Positions 7,060-15,781 are shown, numbered from the stretch's first letter. The stretch: 19,590 nt of DNA from Xanthobacteraceae bacterium (GCA_030037185.1 JASHRR010000640.1:1-19590), one strand, 5' to 3'. A program made the numbers and translations. The notes: generated from the letters alone by a model not told the origin.

Positions 7060-8010
7060 ATGGCGCTCGTCGTAGCACGCGACCTGGTCAAACGCTTTGG
7101 CGGCCTGACCGCGGTCGATAAAGTTTCGTTTTCGGTGGACAGGGGCGAGGTCGTTGGATTTCTGGGGCCGAACGGCGCCGGCAAATCGACCGCGATGAAG
7201 ATCATCAGCGGCTTCATGGAGCCGACTTCCGGCCAGGCCTGGATCGACGGACACGATAGCCACGCCGACCCGATCGCCGCCCGGCGACATCTCGGATACC
7301 TGCCGGAAGGGGCGCCCGCTTACGCCGACATGACAGTCGCAGCGTTCCTCGAGTTCATCGCCGCCATGCATGGATTGCCCAAGCCGAAGGCCGATGCGCG
7401 GCTGGCCGAGCTGGTCGATCGCGTCGATCTCGCGGAGGTGTGGAATCAGCGCATCGAATCGCTGTCCAAGGGCTTCAAGCGCCGGGTCGCCATCGCCCAG
7501 GCGCTGGTCCACGACCCCGCCGCATTGATCCTTGACGAGCCAACCGACGGTCTCGATCCCATTCAGAAATACGAAATGCGGGATCTGATCCGCGCAATCG
7601 CGCCAAAAAAGGCGATCATCATATCAACGCATATTCTGGAAGAAGTCGAAGCGGTCTGCACCCGCGCCATCATCATCGCCAAGGGCCGTTTGCTTGCCGA
7701 CGCCACGCCGGCCGAATTGCTGGCGCGCGCGCCGAGCAATGGCACCCTCGCGCTGGCGCTCTCTACCGCCGACCCCCAAGGCGCGATTGACATCCTTTCG
7801 AAGCACCCGGGCGTCGGCCACGTCGATGTCGTCCAACGCGTCAACGGCGTCACCCGGATCGCAGTCCGAATTTCAAAGAGTCGCCCCTCACCCGACGAGA
7901 TTACGAGCCTGCTCGGGCGGTCGAACGTCGCGGTGACCGAATTCTACATGGAACGCGCGAAGCTCGACGACGTGTTCCGCCAGATCACAGGCCATGGTGC
8001 GGAGAACTGA
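7060..8010 (+). CDS. ABC transporter ATP-binding protein (GldA/NosF-like)
   Basis: Predicted 316 aa with a complete nucleotide-binding domain. Walker A GPNGAGKST is at 36-44. The Q-loop region reads GYLPEGAP at 79-86 with Glu in place of Gln, common in this branch. The signature is LSKGFKRR at 135-142, Walker B ALILDEPT at 155-162, the D-loop DGLDP, and the H-loop His191 in ISTHILEE. The roughly 100-residue C-terminal extension is typical of ABC-2 exporter ATPases. The start at 7060 has AGGAG 8 nt upstream. It is the first gene of a four-gene operon; its stop is separated from the permease ATG by one base, so coupled translation is likely. It should power the permease encoded next. The substrate is unknown. 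Confidence 0.95.
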   Translation: MALVVARDLVKRFGGLTAVDKVSFSVDRGEVVGFLGPNGAGKSTAMKIISGFMEPTSGQAWIDGHDSHADPIAARRHLGYLPEGAPAYADMTVAAFLEFIAAMHGLPKPKADARLAELVDRVDLAEVWNQRIESLSKGFKRRVAIAQALVHDPAALILDEPTDGLDPIQKYEMRDLIRAIAPKKAIIISTHILEEVEAVCTRAIIIAKGRLLADATPAELLARAPSNGTLALALSTADPQGAIDILSKHPGVGHVDVVQRVNGVTRIAVRISKSRPSPDEITSLLGRSNVAVTEFYMERAKLDDVFRQITGHGAEN

Positions 8011-8011
8011 C

Positions 8012-8746
8012 ATGCGGCCGACATTCATCGTATTTCGGCGTGAATTCGCCGCCTATTTCGCGACCCCGGTGGCAGCCGTATTCCTCATTGTCTTCCTGGC
8101 GCTCGCGGCCGGCATGACGTTTCTGGTGTCCGGCTTCTTCGATCGCGGCCAGGCGGATCTGTCCGGCTTCTTCTTCTGGCACCCATGGCTGTTCCTCGTG
8201 CTGATGCCTGCGATAGCCATGCGGCTGTGGGCCGAGGAACGACGCAGCGGGACGATTGAGATCCTGATGACGCTGCCGGTCCAGCCGTGGCAGATCGTGG
8301 TCGGCAAGTGGCTCGCCGCCTGGGCCTTCGCCGGGCTTGCGCTTGTGTTGACAACGCCGCTGTGGATCACCGTAAACGTGCTCGGCTCGCCGGATAACGG
8401 CGTGATCCTGTCCTCCTATATCGGCTCTTGGCTGATGGCGGGAGCGTTCCTGGCGCTCGCCGCCGCTATTTCGGCGCTGACCAAGAGCCAGGTGCTGGCC
8501 TTCATTGCCGCCACCGCGGTGAGCTTCCTGTTCGTCATGGCGGGTTTTGATCTCGTGATCTCGGCGGTGCGCCAATGGGCGCCCGGGTTCATCGTTGACG
8601 CGGTGCGCTCGATGTCGTTCTTTGCGCATTTCCAGCACATCACCGACGGCGTCCTGGAGCTGCCGTCAATCGTCTTCTTCGTGTCGCTGATCGTGTTCTG
8701 CCTCTGGCTCAATGTTCGCGCCGTCGAAGTCAAGAAAGCTGCGTGA
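8012..8746 (+). CDS. ABC-2 type permease (GldF/NosY-like)
   Basis: Predicted 244 aa inner-membrane protein with about six hydrophobic segments: residues 16-38, 52-72, 99-123, 131-155, 160-182 and 216-235. After the second segment comes a conserved-looking cytoplasmic stretch, LWAEERRSGTIEILMTLP, typical of ABC-2 permeases that contact the ATPase. ATG at 8012 was chosen because GGAG at 8001-8004 precedes it by 7 nt. An in-frame ATG at 7994 would overlap the ATPase gene and lacks a ribosome site. It forms the membrane channel of the system with the ATPase upstream and the Gldg-type protein downstream. Confidence 0.93.
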   Translation: MRPTFIVFRREFAAYFATPVAAVFLIVFLALAAGMTFLVSGFFDRGQADLSGFFFWHPWLFLVLMPAIAMRLWAEERRSGTIEILMTLPVQPWQIVVGKWLAAWAFAGLALVLTTPLWITVNVLGSPDNGVILSSYIGSWLMAGAFLALAAAISALTKSQVLAFIAATAVSFLFVMAGFDLVISAVRQWAPGFIVDAVRSMSFFAHFQHITDGVLELPSIVFFVSLIVFCLWLNVRAVEVKKAA

Positions 8747-8755
8747 GATATCGCC

Positions 8756-10786
8756 ATGTCCGACCAGATCCAACCGCAAACCCGCAAACCGCCGGCAACT
8801 GGCCGCATCGCGCTGGTCGCCGCGCTGCTCGGCGCTGTTGTCTTTGTTTGCATCAACATTGTCAGCGCCCAGATCTTCCGCGATACCCGTCTCGACCTTA
8901 CCGAGCAGCACCTCTACTCCTTGAGCCAAGGCACCCGCACGCTGCTCGGCGAGCTCACGGAACCCGTGCGCTTCCGCTTGTTCATGTCCTCCGGGCTCAC
9001 CAAGCAGGCTCCGCAGCTCGCCGCTTTCGCTGGCCGGGTGCGCTCGCTGCTGGACTCCTATGCTGCCGCCGCCAAAGGCAACATCATCCTCGAGGTTATC
9101 GATCCCAAGCCATTCTCTGAGGAGGAGGACCGCGCGGTTGCTTTCGGCATCGACGGGTTCACGGGCGTCGGCGGCGAGCGGCTGTTCTTCGGCCTTGCCG
9201 CCACCAATTCCACCACCGGGCGGGCAACCATCAGCGTATTCGCGCCGGACCGCGAATCGTTCCTGGAATACGATCTGACGCGACTGGTGTCGGAACTCGG
9301 ACGGCGCGGCAAGCCGGTGGTGGCGCTGCTCGACGGACTAGGCCTCGCCGGCAATCCGATGATGCGGATGCCGGAGCAGCAGGTGTTGACGCAGATGAAG
9401 CAGTTCTTCGACGTCCAGCCGCTGTCCGGGGAGGTCGACAAGCTGCCCAACGACACCCGCGTCCTGATGGTGGTCCACCCGCAGGACCTCAGCGAAAAGA
9501 CGCTCTACACCATCGATCAATGGGTGATGGCCGGCAATGCCACGATGATCTTCGTGGACCCGTACGCGGAAAACCAACTCGGCCCGCGCGGCATCCCATC
9601 GCCCAACCCGACCTCGAACCTCGGACCGCTGTTCAACGCCTGGGGCGTCAAATTCGACACCACGCGGGCCATCGGCGATCCGGACTATGCGCTGCAGACC
9701 GAGCGCAATATCGGCGGTCGTCCGGTGGCCTCGCAAAACCTGCCGTGGATGGCATTGCGCGGCGACGCGCTCGCGCGCGACGAGGCGATCTTGGCGCAGT
9801 TGTCGGCCATCGTGATGACGACTGCCGGCGCCTTCGAGACCACCAAGGACGGCGTTACACTGCGGCCGCTGGTGCGAGCCTCGAGCGCTGCCGTCACCCT
9901 CGACGCCACCGTCGCGGGCGACCGCAGCGGCGATCCCCGCCGCCTGCTGGTGGGCCTCACCAAGGCGCCGAAGCCTCCGATTCTTGCCGCCCGGCTGACC
10001 GGCACGCTCGACAGCGCCTATCCGGATGGGCTCAAGACTGAAGAGAAAAAGCCCGACGAAGCAAAAACCGACGACAAGAAATCCGACGAGGCGAAGCCGC
10101 AAGCAAGCGCTGAGGATGGCAAGAAGGACGATGCCAACAAGGACGACACCAAGAAGGACGACACCAAGAAGGACGACACCAAGACCGCCGGTAACACCCT
10201 CAAGAAGTCGGCAAAGCCCGCGAACGTCATTCTGGTCGGCGACGCCGACATGCTGATGGACCGCAACTGGGTGCAGATGCACACGCTGTTCGGCCAGCAG
10301 GTCGCCCAAGCGTTCGCCAACAATGCAGACTTCGTCATCAATGCGATCGAGCAGATGGCCGGCGGCGCCGCCCTGTCCGACCTGCGCGGGCGCGGCGTGT
10401 CATGGCGGCCGTTCGAGCTGATCCAGCGCATGGAGGCCGAGGCCGACAGCAAGTTCCGCGCCAAGGAGCAGGAACTGACGAATCAGCTTAAGGATACGGA
10501 ACAGAAGCTCTCGCAGCTGCCCAAAAGTGCCGAAGGGTCAAACGAGGTGCTGACGGCCGAGCAGGCGAAAACCATCGAAGGCTTCCGCACCCAACTGCTC
10601 GCCATCCGTTCGCAACTGCGCGACGTGCAGTTTGCGCTGCGCCGCGACGTCGACAATCTCAAGAACCTCGTGACGGCGCTCAACGTCGGCGCCGTGCCGG
10701 TGATGGTCGGGGCGATCGTGATCGCCTTTGGAATGCGCCGGTCGCGCCGGCCTCTGCCAAAAAAGCCGTCGGACAAGTTGGCGTAG
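8756..10786 (+). CDS. Gldg family ABC auxiliary protein
   Basis: Predicted 676 aa. A membrane segment near residues 19-42 is followed by DTRLDLTEQHLYSLSQGT, the entry to the GldG-type extracytoplasmic domain ('ABC-type uncharacterised transport system', PF09822). Residues about 180-280 (KPVVALLDGLG, TRVLMVVHPQDLS, ATMIFVDPYAE) match this fold. A lysine/aspartate-rich low-complexity segment interrupts the protein at about 426-487 and includes three exact 15-bp DNA repeats. A final globular part has VILVGDADMLMDRNW and NADFVINAIEQMAGG. A coiled coil (about 560-640) and a C-terminal membrane segment near 645-665 follow, so both ends are anchored. It starts 9 bp after the permease with only a weak ribosome site, which suggests coupling. 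It probably acts outside the membrane with the ATPase and permease; its ligand is unknown. Confidence 0.92.
   Translation: MSDQIQPQTRKPPATGRIALVAALLGAVVFVCINIVSAQIFRDTRLDLTEQHLYSLSQGTRTLLGELTEPVRFRLFMSSGLTKQAPQLAAFAGRVRSLLDSYAAAAKGNIILEVIDPKPFSEEEDRAVAFGIDGFTGVGGERLFFGLAATNSTTGRATISVFAPDRESFLEYDLTRLVSELGRRGKPVVALLDGLGLAGNPMMRMPEQQVLTQMKQFFDVQPLSGEVDKLPNDTRVLMVVHPQDLSEKTLYTIDQWVMAGNATMIFVDPYAENQLGPRGIPSPNPTSNLGPLFNAWGVKFDTTRAIGDPDYALQTERNIGGRPVASQNLPWMALRGDALARDEAILAQLSAIVMTTAGAFETTKDGVTLRPLVRASSAAVTLDATVAGDRSGDPRRLLVGLTKAPKPPILAARLTGTLDSAYPDGLKTEEKKPDEAKTDDKKSDEAKPQASAEDGKKDDANKDDTKKDDTKKDDTKTAGNTLKKSAKPANVILVGDADMLMDRNWVQMHTLFGQQVAQAFANNADFVINAIEQMAGGAALSDLRGRGVSWRPFELIQRMEAEADSKFRAKEQELTNQLKDTEQKLSQLPKSAEGSNEVLTAEQAKTIEGFRTQLLAIRSQLRDVQFALRRDVDNLKNLVTALNVGAVPVMVGAIVIAFGMRRSRRPLPKKPSDKLA
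10139..10183 (+). repeat. Three exact 15-bp coding repeats (KDDTK)x3
   Basis: AAGGACGACACCAAG is repeated three times without a mismatch at 10139-10153, 10154-10168 and 10169-10183. It encodes Lys-Asp-Asp-Thr-Lys three times (residues 462-476 of the Gldg-type protein). Because the unit is a multiple of three, gain or loss of copies would keep the frame. It lies in a charged, probably disordered linker. Confidence 0.95.
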
Positions 10787-10805
10787 CCCGAAACGGAGCA
10801 GCATC

Positions 10806-11813
10806 ATGAACGCGAAGCATCTCACCACGCTCGCCGTGCTGGCGGCGATCAGCGTCGGCGTCGCCGCCTGGGTGTTGCAGACCAGCGCGCCAACCGTGGC
10901 ATCGGACCGGCGCGGCGAAACGGTCGTCCCCTCGCTCGTGGACAAGGCAAACGAGATCACCGGCCTTTCCATCCGCGACGGCGCCGGCACGCTCACGATC
11001 GAGCGCCGCGATAATCGCTTTGTCGCCGCCGATTCCGGCTATCCGATCAAGACCGACGCGGTCCGCGATATCGTCGCCAGCAGCGCCGAGCTGTTATTCC
11101 AGGAAGCGCGCACCAAGGATCCGGCCCGCTATGGCGATCTCGGCCTTGCGGATCCGCCCGCCAAGGATGCCGGCAAGGAGGTCACGTTCCGCACGGCAGG
11201 TGGCGAACTCGCAAGCTTCGTGGTCGGCAATCGCGACACCACTGTTGGCGGCCCGACCGGCGGCGTTTTCATCCGCCTCCAAGGCCAGCCCCAGACCTTC
11301 CTGGCACGCGGCGATGTGCGCCTGCCCGCCGTCCGCTCGGACTGGTTCGTCGGCTTTGATCTCGACGTCAAGCGCAACGAAATCAAAAAGGTCGAGCTCA
11401 CCGGCGGCGGCCGCGACACCGTAACGGCGTCGGCAAACGCCGACAAACCTGGCGAACTGGTGCTCGCCGATGTGCCCGAAACGCGCAGCCCCGACAGCTT
11501 CAAGGTCAGCCGGCTCGCGACGCTGGTCGACGGCTTCACGTTTCAGGACGTCCGTAAAGCCACCAAGCCGGGGGAAGACGCCCGCCGCATGGTGGTGGAC
11601 GCCGGCGAAGGGCTGCGCCTCACCTTCACCGCGCTGGGCGATGTTACCGAGGGCTGGGTGCAGATCGCGGCAGACGCGACGAGCGATGCCGCGAAGGACA
11701 AGGCAAAGCTCATCGCTTCCAAGGTCGATGGCTACGATTTTCGCTTGCCTTCAAACCAGGCCGAACTTTTGAGCTGGACCGTCACCGATGTGACCGACGA
11801 AAAGAAGAGCTGA
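10806..11813 (+). CDS. DUF4340 domain-containing protein
   Basis: Predicted 335 aa. An N-terminal hydrophobic segment (residues 7-23, TTLAVLAAISVGVAAWV) acts as anchor or signal. The rest is a soluble extracytoplasmic region with the DUF4340 pattern: LTIERRDNRFVAAD, then a YGDLGLADPP segment, EVTFRTAGGELASFVVGNRD, GGVFIRLQGQPQTFLARGDV, and a repeat-like second half (GEDARRMVVDAGEGLRLTF). ATG at 10806 has GGAG at 10795-10798, 7 nt upstream. An in-frame GTG/ATG at 10728 lies inside the previous gene and is rejected. DUF4340 genes commonly sit next to Gldg-type ABC operons, so it is probably the fourth part of this machine, working outside the inner membrane (inference). Confidence 0.9.
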   Translation: MNAKHLTTLAVLAAISVGVAAWVLQTSAPTVASDRRGETVVPSLVDKANEITGLSIRDGAGTLTIERRDNRFVAADSGYPIKTDAVRDIVASSAELLFQEARTKDPARYGDLGLADPPAKDAGKEVTFRTAGGELASFVVGNRDTTVGGPTGGVFIRLQGQPQTFLARGDVRLPAVRSDWFVGFDLDVKRNEIKKVELTGGGRDTVTASANADKPGELVLADVPETRSPDSFKVSRLATLVDGFTFQDVRKATKPGEDARRMVVDAGEGLRLTFTALGDVTEGWVQIAADATSDAAKDKAKLIASKVDGYDFRLPSNQAELLSWTVTDVTDEKKS

Positions 11814-11889
11814 CAGCCCGACAGAGCGCCGCTTGGGCAGCGTCATCGCGCACCACGCTGTCGGCACACAACCGCATAATCACACGCCA

Positions 11890-11931
11890 CCCGGCTTGCG
11901 CGCCGAACCGGCGCGCAAGCCGCAAGCCGGG
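11890..11931. terminator. Hairpin between convergent genes, with alternative pairing
   Basis: A perfect 12-bp stem (11893-11904 with 11910-11921, 5-nt loop GAACC) lies between the operon end and the stop of the convergent hydrolase (11934-11932). The left arm can instead pair over 11 bp (11890-11900) with 11921-11931, so two stems compete. There is no T-run on either strand. A bidirectional terminator or a palindromic repeat element fits equally well. Confidence 0.6.
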
Positions 11932-12804
11932 CTAAGGGCCTGCCAAATATTGCTCGACCGTGTTGATGAAAAATTCCGTCTGGTCGTGGTGGACCCAATG
12001 CCCGGCGTTCTCCACCATGACGACCCGGGCATTCTTGAAATGACGGGCGCGGCCGTCCTCATGCGGATTGGAGGCCCAGCTTTCCTTGCCGTAGACAAGC
12101 AGCGTCGGGCAGCCGACATTCGCCCATAGCTTCTCGATTTCTGCCAGCGGCAGATCGACCGGCGGGAAAACGTGAAGGTAGGGGTCGAACTTCCAGCTGT
12201 AAGTGCCGTCTTCGTTCTGGTTGACGCCATGACGGGTCAGATGGTTCGCCTGCTCAAGCGAAAGGTGCTTGTTGGCGGCCTGCATGCGAAGAACCGCGTC
12301 CTCTATCGTCAGATAGCGGCGCGGCAGACGGGCGGCGAGGCCACGCTGCGCCTCGATCCAGGCGCGCAGGCGCTCGGCCATCGGCGTCGCGAGGCGCTCG
12401 GCCATGGTTTTGGGCGATAATCCGAGCCCCTCAATCGAGACGAGCCGCCTCACGTTCTCGGGGTAGATGCCGCTGTAACGCGTCGCGATATTGCCGCCGA
12501 GCGAATGGCCGATCAGGCTCACGGGCGCAAGCTGACGCTGATGGATGAGCTGAGCGAGATCGTAGATATAGCCCGGCATGGCGTAGCCGCCGTCTTGCGA
12601 CCACTGACTGTCGCCGTGCCCGCGCAGATCGGGCGCGATGATGTGCCAGCGGTCGGATAACCGCTCCGCCACCCAGTCCCAGCTGCGCGCATGGTCGCGG
12701 CCGCCATGGACCAGCACCAGCGGCGGCGCGTCCGCATTGCCCCAATCGAAATAATGCAGCCGCAGGCGCTGCGAGATGTAGGCGTGTGAGGTCGGGCTTG
12801 GCAT
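11932..12804 (-). CDS. Alpha/beta-fold hydrolase
   Basis: Predicted 290 aa cytoplasmic serine hydrolase. The oxyanion strand reads LVLVHGGRDHARSWDW (30-45), followed by IIAPDLRGHGDS (55-66). The nucleophile elbow is GHSLGG with Ser101. The late acid is probably Glu241 in LVYGKESWAS, and the catalytic His is His269 in ENAGHWVHHD. These features match the epoxide-hydrolase/haloperoxidase/esterase group, but the substrate cannot be named. ATG at 12804 was chosen because the fold begins shortly after it. Upstream in-frame codons continue to 13005 but read as low-quality Arg-rich sequence. The ribosome site is weak. The gene is convergent with the ABC operon and divergent from the molybdenum hydroxylase, with 298 bp between starts. 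Confidence 0.88.
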   Translation of the reverse strand: MPSPTSHAYISQRLRLHYFDWGNADAPPLVLVHGGRDHARSWDWVAERLSDRWHIIAPDLRGHGDSQWSQDGGYAMPGYIYDLAQLIHQRQLAPVSLIGHSLGGNIATRYSGIYPENVRRLVSIEGLGLSPKTMAERLATPMAERLRAWIEAQRGLAARLPRRYLTIEDAVLRMQAANKHLSLEQANHLTRHGVNQNEDGTYSWKFDPYLHVFPPVDLPLAEIEKLWANVGCPTLLVYGKESWASNPHEDGRARHFKNARVVMVENAGHWVHHDQTEFFINTVEQYLAGP

Positions 12805-13102
12805 GGCGATTTGACGAGCGGTAGCCTGTAGCGCGCAACAAGGCAAGACAGCGGTGGTCGGAGCCCGGATCGTCCGGATCGCGCGAGCGTGACGACCGGC
12901 CATTTCGCGATGCCGGTGCCGGATTGCGCGATTGAAGAGGATCGCTTCATCCGGCCGACGCCGGGCAGGCAGCCCCTCGCGGACAACATGTAGATCCGCT
13001 ACCATTCATCGACAATCTGGGACCATATCGATTTTCGACGCGCGGTCGCGAACATGTCGTCACGACTTCGCAAACCTTACCACCGCTGAATGGAGGAAAC
13101 GC
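12805..13102. promoter_or_regulatory. Divergent intergenic region
   Basis: This 298-bp gap separates the minus-strand hydrolase from the plus-strand molybdenum hydroxylase genes. No gene is supported in it. Short direct and inverted CGGAT/ATCCG motifs occur near 12865-12880 and again near 12950, but no clear promoter was found. GGAGG at 13092-13096 is the ribosome site for the [2Fe-2S] subunit. Confidence 0.4.
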
Positions 13103-13555
13103 ATGGTCGCCTTCACGGTCAACGGAGTGCGCAGGGAGGTGGACGTCGATCCGGACGCGCCGCTGCTCTGGGTGCTGCGCGAGCATCTCAAATTGACGGG
13201 CACCAAATTCGGCTGCGGCATCGCCTCATGCGGGGCCTGCACGGTGCATATCGACGGACGGGCAACGCGCGCGTGCGCCACGCCGGTGTCCCTGGTCGAG
13301 GGAAGATCCGTCACCACCATCGAGGGGCTTTCCGCCGACGGCAGCCACCCGCTGCAGAAGGCGTGGGTCGCCGAGCAGGTGCCGCAATGCGGCTACTGCC
13401 AGTCCGGCCAGATCATGCAGGCGGCCGACCTCCTTGCGCGCAACAGGTCGCCGTCGCGCCAAGAGATCATCGAACACATGGACGGCAACATCTGCCGCTG
13501 CGGCACCTATCTGAAAATCATCAGCGCAATTGAGCGCGCTTCGCGGGAGGGCTGA
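13103..13555 (+). CDS. [2Fe-2S] subunit of a xanthine-dehydrogenase-family molybdenum hydroxylase
   Basis: Predicted 150 aa, the usual size of the small iron-sulfur subunit (IorA/CoxS type). The N-terminal plant-ferredoxin-like domain carries cluster-I cysteines C38, C43, C46 and C58 ([11 protein letters not shown]...C). The C-terminal helical domain carries C96, C99, C131 and C133 (CGYCQSG ... ICRCGTY) for the second cluster. All eight ligands are present. It passes electrons from the molybdenum site of the partner subunit. GGAGG lies 6 nt before the ATG, and the stop is 3 nt before the start of the large subunit. It has no signal peptide of its own, so it would be exported, if at all, in complex with the Tat-carrying partner (inference). 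Confidence 0.96.
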   Translation: MVAFTVNGVRREVDVDPDAPLLWVLREHLKLTGTKFGCGIASCGACTVHIDGRATRACATPVSLVEGRSVTTIEGLSADGSHPLQKAWVAEQVPQCGYCQSGQIMQAADLLARNRSPSRQEIIEHMDGNICRCGTYLKIISAIERASREG

Positions 13556-13558
13556 GCC

Positions 13559-15781
13559 ATGACCGAACGTATTGACTCACCGCTGACCGACCTCAGCCGT
13601 CGTGATTTCCTCGGCGCCGCGGGTTTAACTCTCGCGCTCACAGCGCTCCCAGATCCGCTGGCGATCTTTGGCGCGGACGCCGCAGGCGCCGCCCTGGCAG
13701 AGGGTGCGCTGTCGCCGAATGTCTGGATCACGATCGCGACCGACGGCACAATCACCATCGTCTCGCCTGCTGCCGAAATGGGGCAGGGCACCTTCACGAC
13801 GCTGCCGGCCATTATCGCCGATGAGCTTGATGCTGAGTGGGCAAGGGTGAAGCCGGTGTTTCCGCCCGAATGGAACGAGAGGAAGTTCGGCAACCCGGGA
13901 TATGACAACCTGGCGTTCCAGACCTCCGCCAGTTTCGCGACGCGCGGCTACTTCAAGGCGATGCGGGTGGCCGGGGCGCAGGCGCGGCGCGTCCTCATCG
14001 AGGCGGTCGCGGCGAAATGGGGCGTGCCGGCGCAAGACCTGTCGACCGAACCCGGCGTCGTGGTCCACAAGGGCTCAAACCGCCGTATCTCTTACGGCGA
14101 GATTGCGACCTTCGCCAAGGCGCCGGCCGAATTGCCGAAGATCGAGGACAAGGACCTCAAGACGCCGGCGGCCTTCCGATACATCGGCAAGGACCTGCCG
14201 CGGGTCGAACTACCGCTCAAGGTGACCGGCGGCGCCAAATATGGAATCGATGCCCAGGTCCCCGGCATGGTCTATGCCGCGGTGCTGCAATCGCCCTATC
14301 CGGGCGGCAGGCCGGAGACGGTGGACGAGACGCGGGCGCGGCAGGTCAAGGGCGTAAGCGATATCGTGAAGCTGCCGGAAGGCGTCGGCGTTGTCGGAAC
14401 CAGCGTCGAGGCCACCCAGGCCGCAAAGAATTTGCTCAAGGTCACCTGGAGTGACGCGCCGGGCGCACGCCACGACAGCGAAAAGGCGCTCGACGAGTTC
14501 GCCGCCATCGCCCGCGACAAGAGCCGCGAAGGCGTGCCGTATGAAAGCGTCGGCGATGCCAAAGCGGCAATGCGGAATGCCGTCAAGGTCTACCGCGGCG
14601 AATACCGCACACGCTATCTCTATCACGCCCAGATGGAGCCGATGAACGCCACCGCCGCGGTCAGTGCCGACGGCAGGTCGGTCGAGATCTGGACGGGCAC
14701 TCAGGGCCCGACGAGCCTGCATAACCAGGTCGCCCGCACGCTCGGGATCGAGCGCGCCGACATCACGCTGCATCAGCATTTCCTCGGCGGCGGATATGGC
14801 CGCCGCAGCCAGCAGGAAACCGTCATCGACGCGGTGCGCCTCGCCAAAGCGGTCGGCAAGCCGGTCAAGCTGATCTGGACTCGCGAGGACGACGTGACGG
14901 GCGGCAAGTTCCGGCCGATGACCGCCCATCACATCGAGGCCGGCTTCGACGCCACCGGCAAACTCGTAGCCTGGCACCATCGCGTGGTCGCGGAATCGGT
15001 CGCGGCCTACACCTCGATCGCCAACGGCACGCGCCCGCCGCAGCTCGACCGCGTCGTCATGAAGGGCTCGCCGATACCGCAGTACCCGATCCCCAACAAG
15101 CTGGCAGAGCATGTCATCGAAACCCGCGGCGCGCGGCTGGCGGCCTTCCGCGGCGTCGGCAACGCCTACAACGCCTTCGCGGCGGAGAGCCTGCTTGACG
15201 AGATCGCCAAGGACCGCGGCCTCGATCCGATCGCGTTCCGGCTCACGCTGTCGGAGGGCCAGCCGCGGATGCAGACGCTGCTGCGTACGGTCGCCGAAAT
15301 GTCCGATTGGACGCGGCCTCGCAATGGACGCGGTCTCGGCGTCGGCACCATGGTGAAGGATGACACCCTGGCAGCTGGCGTCGCCGAAGTTTCGGTCGAT
15401 CGTGCCACGGGCAAGATCAAGGTCCACAATTTCTGGGCCGCTATCGACCCCGGACTTGCGGTGCAGCCGCGCAATGTCGCGGCGCAGATGGAAGGCAGCA
15501 TCATCTACGCGCTCGGCCATGTGCTGCGGGAGAAGATCACGATCCGCAACGGCCGCGTGCTGGAATCGAACTACACGGACTACGAAGTGACGCGCATGTC
15601 CGATGTCCCCAACATCGCCGTGAAGGTCGTCTCCACCGACAATCCGCCGACCGGCGCCGGCGAGGACGGGGTGCCGATCGTCGCCTGCGCGGTCGGCAAC
15701 GCCCTCACGACGCTGACCGGCATTCGCTTGCGCGAGCTGCCGTTCGCCCCGCAACGCGTGCGCGGGGCGCTGGGAGCATAA
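13559..15781 (+). CDS. Molybdopterin-binding subunit, isoquinoline-1-oxidoreductase-beta-like, Tat-exported
   Basis: Predicted 740 aa. The start has a twin-arginine signal: LSRRDFLGAAG with R14-R15, then a hydrophobic stretch to about residue 45. Cofactor landmarks include AAEMGQGTFTTLPAI near 76-90, LGGGYGRR at 409-416, and GAGEDGVPIVACAVGNAL, in which Glu702 sits where the family has its catalytic base. Domain order and length fit IorB-type or membrane-linked aldehyde dehydrogenase large subunits of the xanthine dehydrogenase family. They hydroxylate aldehydes or N-heterocycles with water-derived oxygen. The substrate is unknown. Only the [2Fe-2S] gene accompanies it: there is no FAD subunit, cytochrome or XdhC-like maturation gene nearby. 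Electrons would need a cytochrome or quinone acceptor encoded elsewhere. Confidence 0.94.
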   Translation: MTERIDSPLTDLSRRDFLGAAGLTLALTALPDPLAIFGADAAGAALAEGALSPNVWITIATDGTITIVSPAAEMGQGTFTTLPAIIADELDAEWARVKPVFPPEWNERKFGNPGYDNLAFQTSASFATRGYFKAMRVAGAQARRVLIEAVAAKWGVPAQDLSTEPGVVVHKGSNRRISYGEIATFAKAPAELPKIEDKDLKTPAAFRYIGKDLPRVELPLKVTGGAKYGIDAQVPGMVYAAVLQSPYPGGRPETVDETRARQVKGVSDIVKLPEGVGVVGTSVEATQAAKNLLKVTWSDAPGARHDSEKALDEFAAIARDKSREGVPYESVGDAKAAMRNAVKVYRGEYRTRYLYHAQMEPMNATAAVSADGRSVEIWTGTQGPTSLHNQVARTLGIERADITLHQHFLGGGYGRRSQQETVIDAVRLAKAVGKPVKLIWTREDDVTGGKFRPMTAHHIEAGFDATGKLVAWHHRVVAESVAAYTSIANGTRPPQLDRVVMKGSPIPQYPIPNKLAEHVIETRGARLAAFRGVGNAYNAFAAESLLDEIAKDRGLDPIAFRLTLSEGQPRMQTLLRTVAEMSDWTRPRNGRGLGVGTMVKDDTLAAGVAEVSVDRATGKIKVHNFWAAIDPGLAVQPRNVAAQMEGSIIYALGHVLREKITIRNGRVLESNYTDYEVTRMSDVPNIAVKVVSTDNPPTGAGEDGVPIVACAVGNALTTLTGIRLRELPFAPQRVRGALGA

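Noticed and set aside
9338..10309. 323-codon minus-strand frame
   Set aside because: Antisense shadow of the Gldg-type gene; its Leu/Val-rich run is the complement of the Lys/Asp repeat.
12805..13005. N-terminal extension of the alpha/beta hydrolase to 13005
   Set aside because: The extra 67 codons are Arg-rich with no fold, and the hydrolase fold starts soon after ATG 12804.
14210..15754. 514-codon open frame on the minus strand
   Set aside because: It lies wholly antisense to the molybdopterin subunit, whose motifs and Tat signal are clear. Its sequence is Arg/Asp/His-rich with no family resemblance, as expected for the mirror of high-GC coding DNA.
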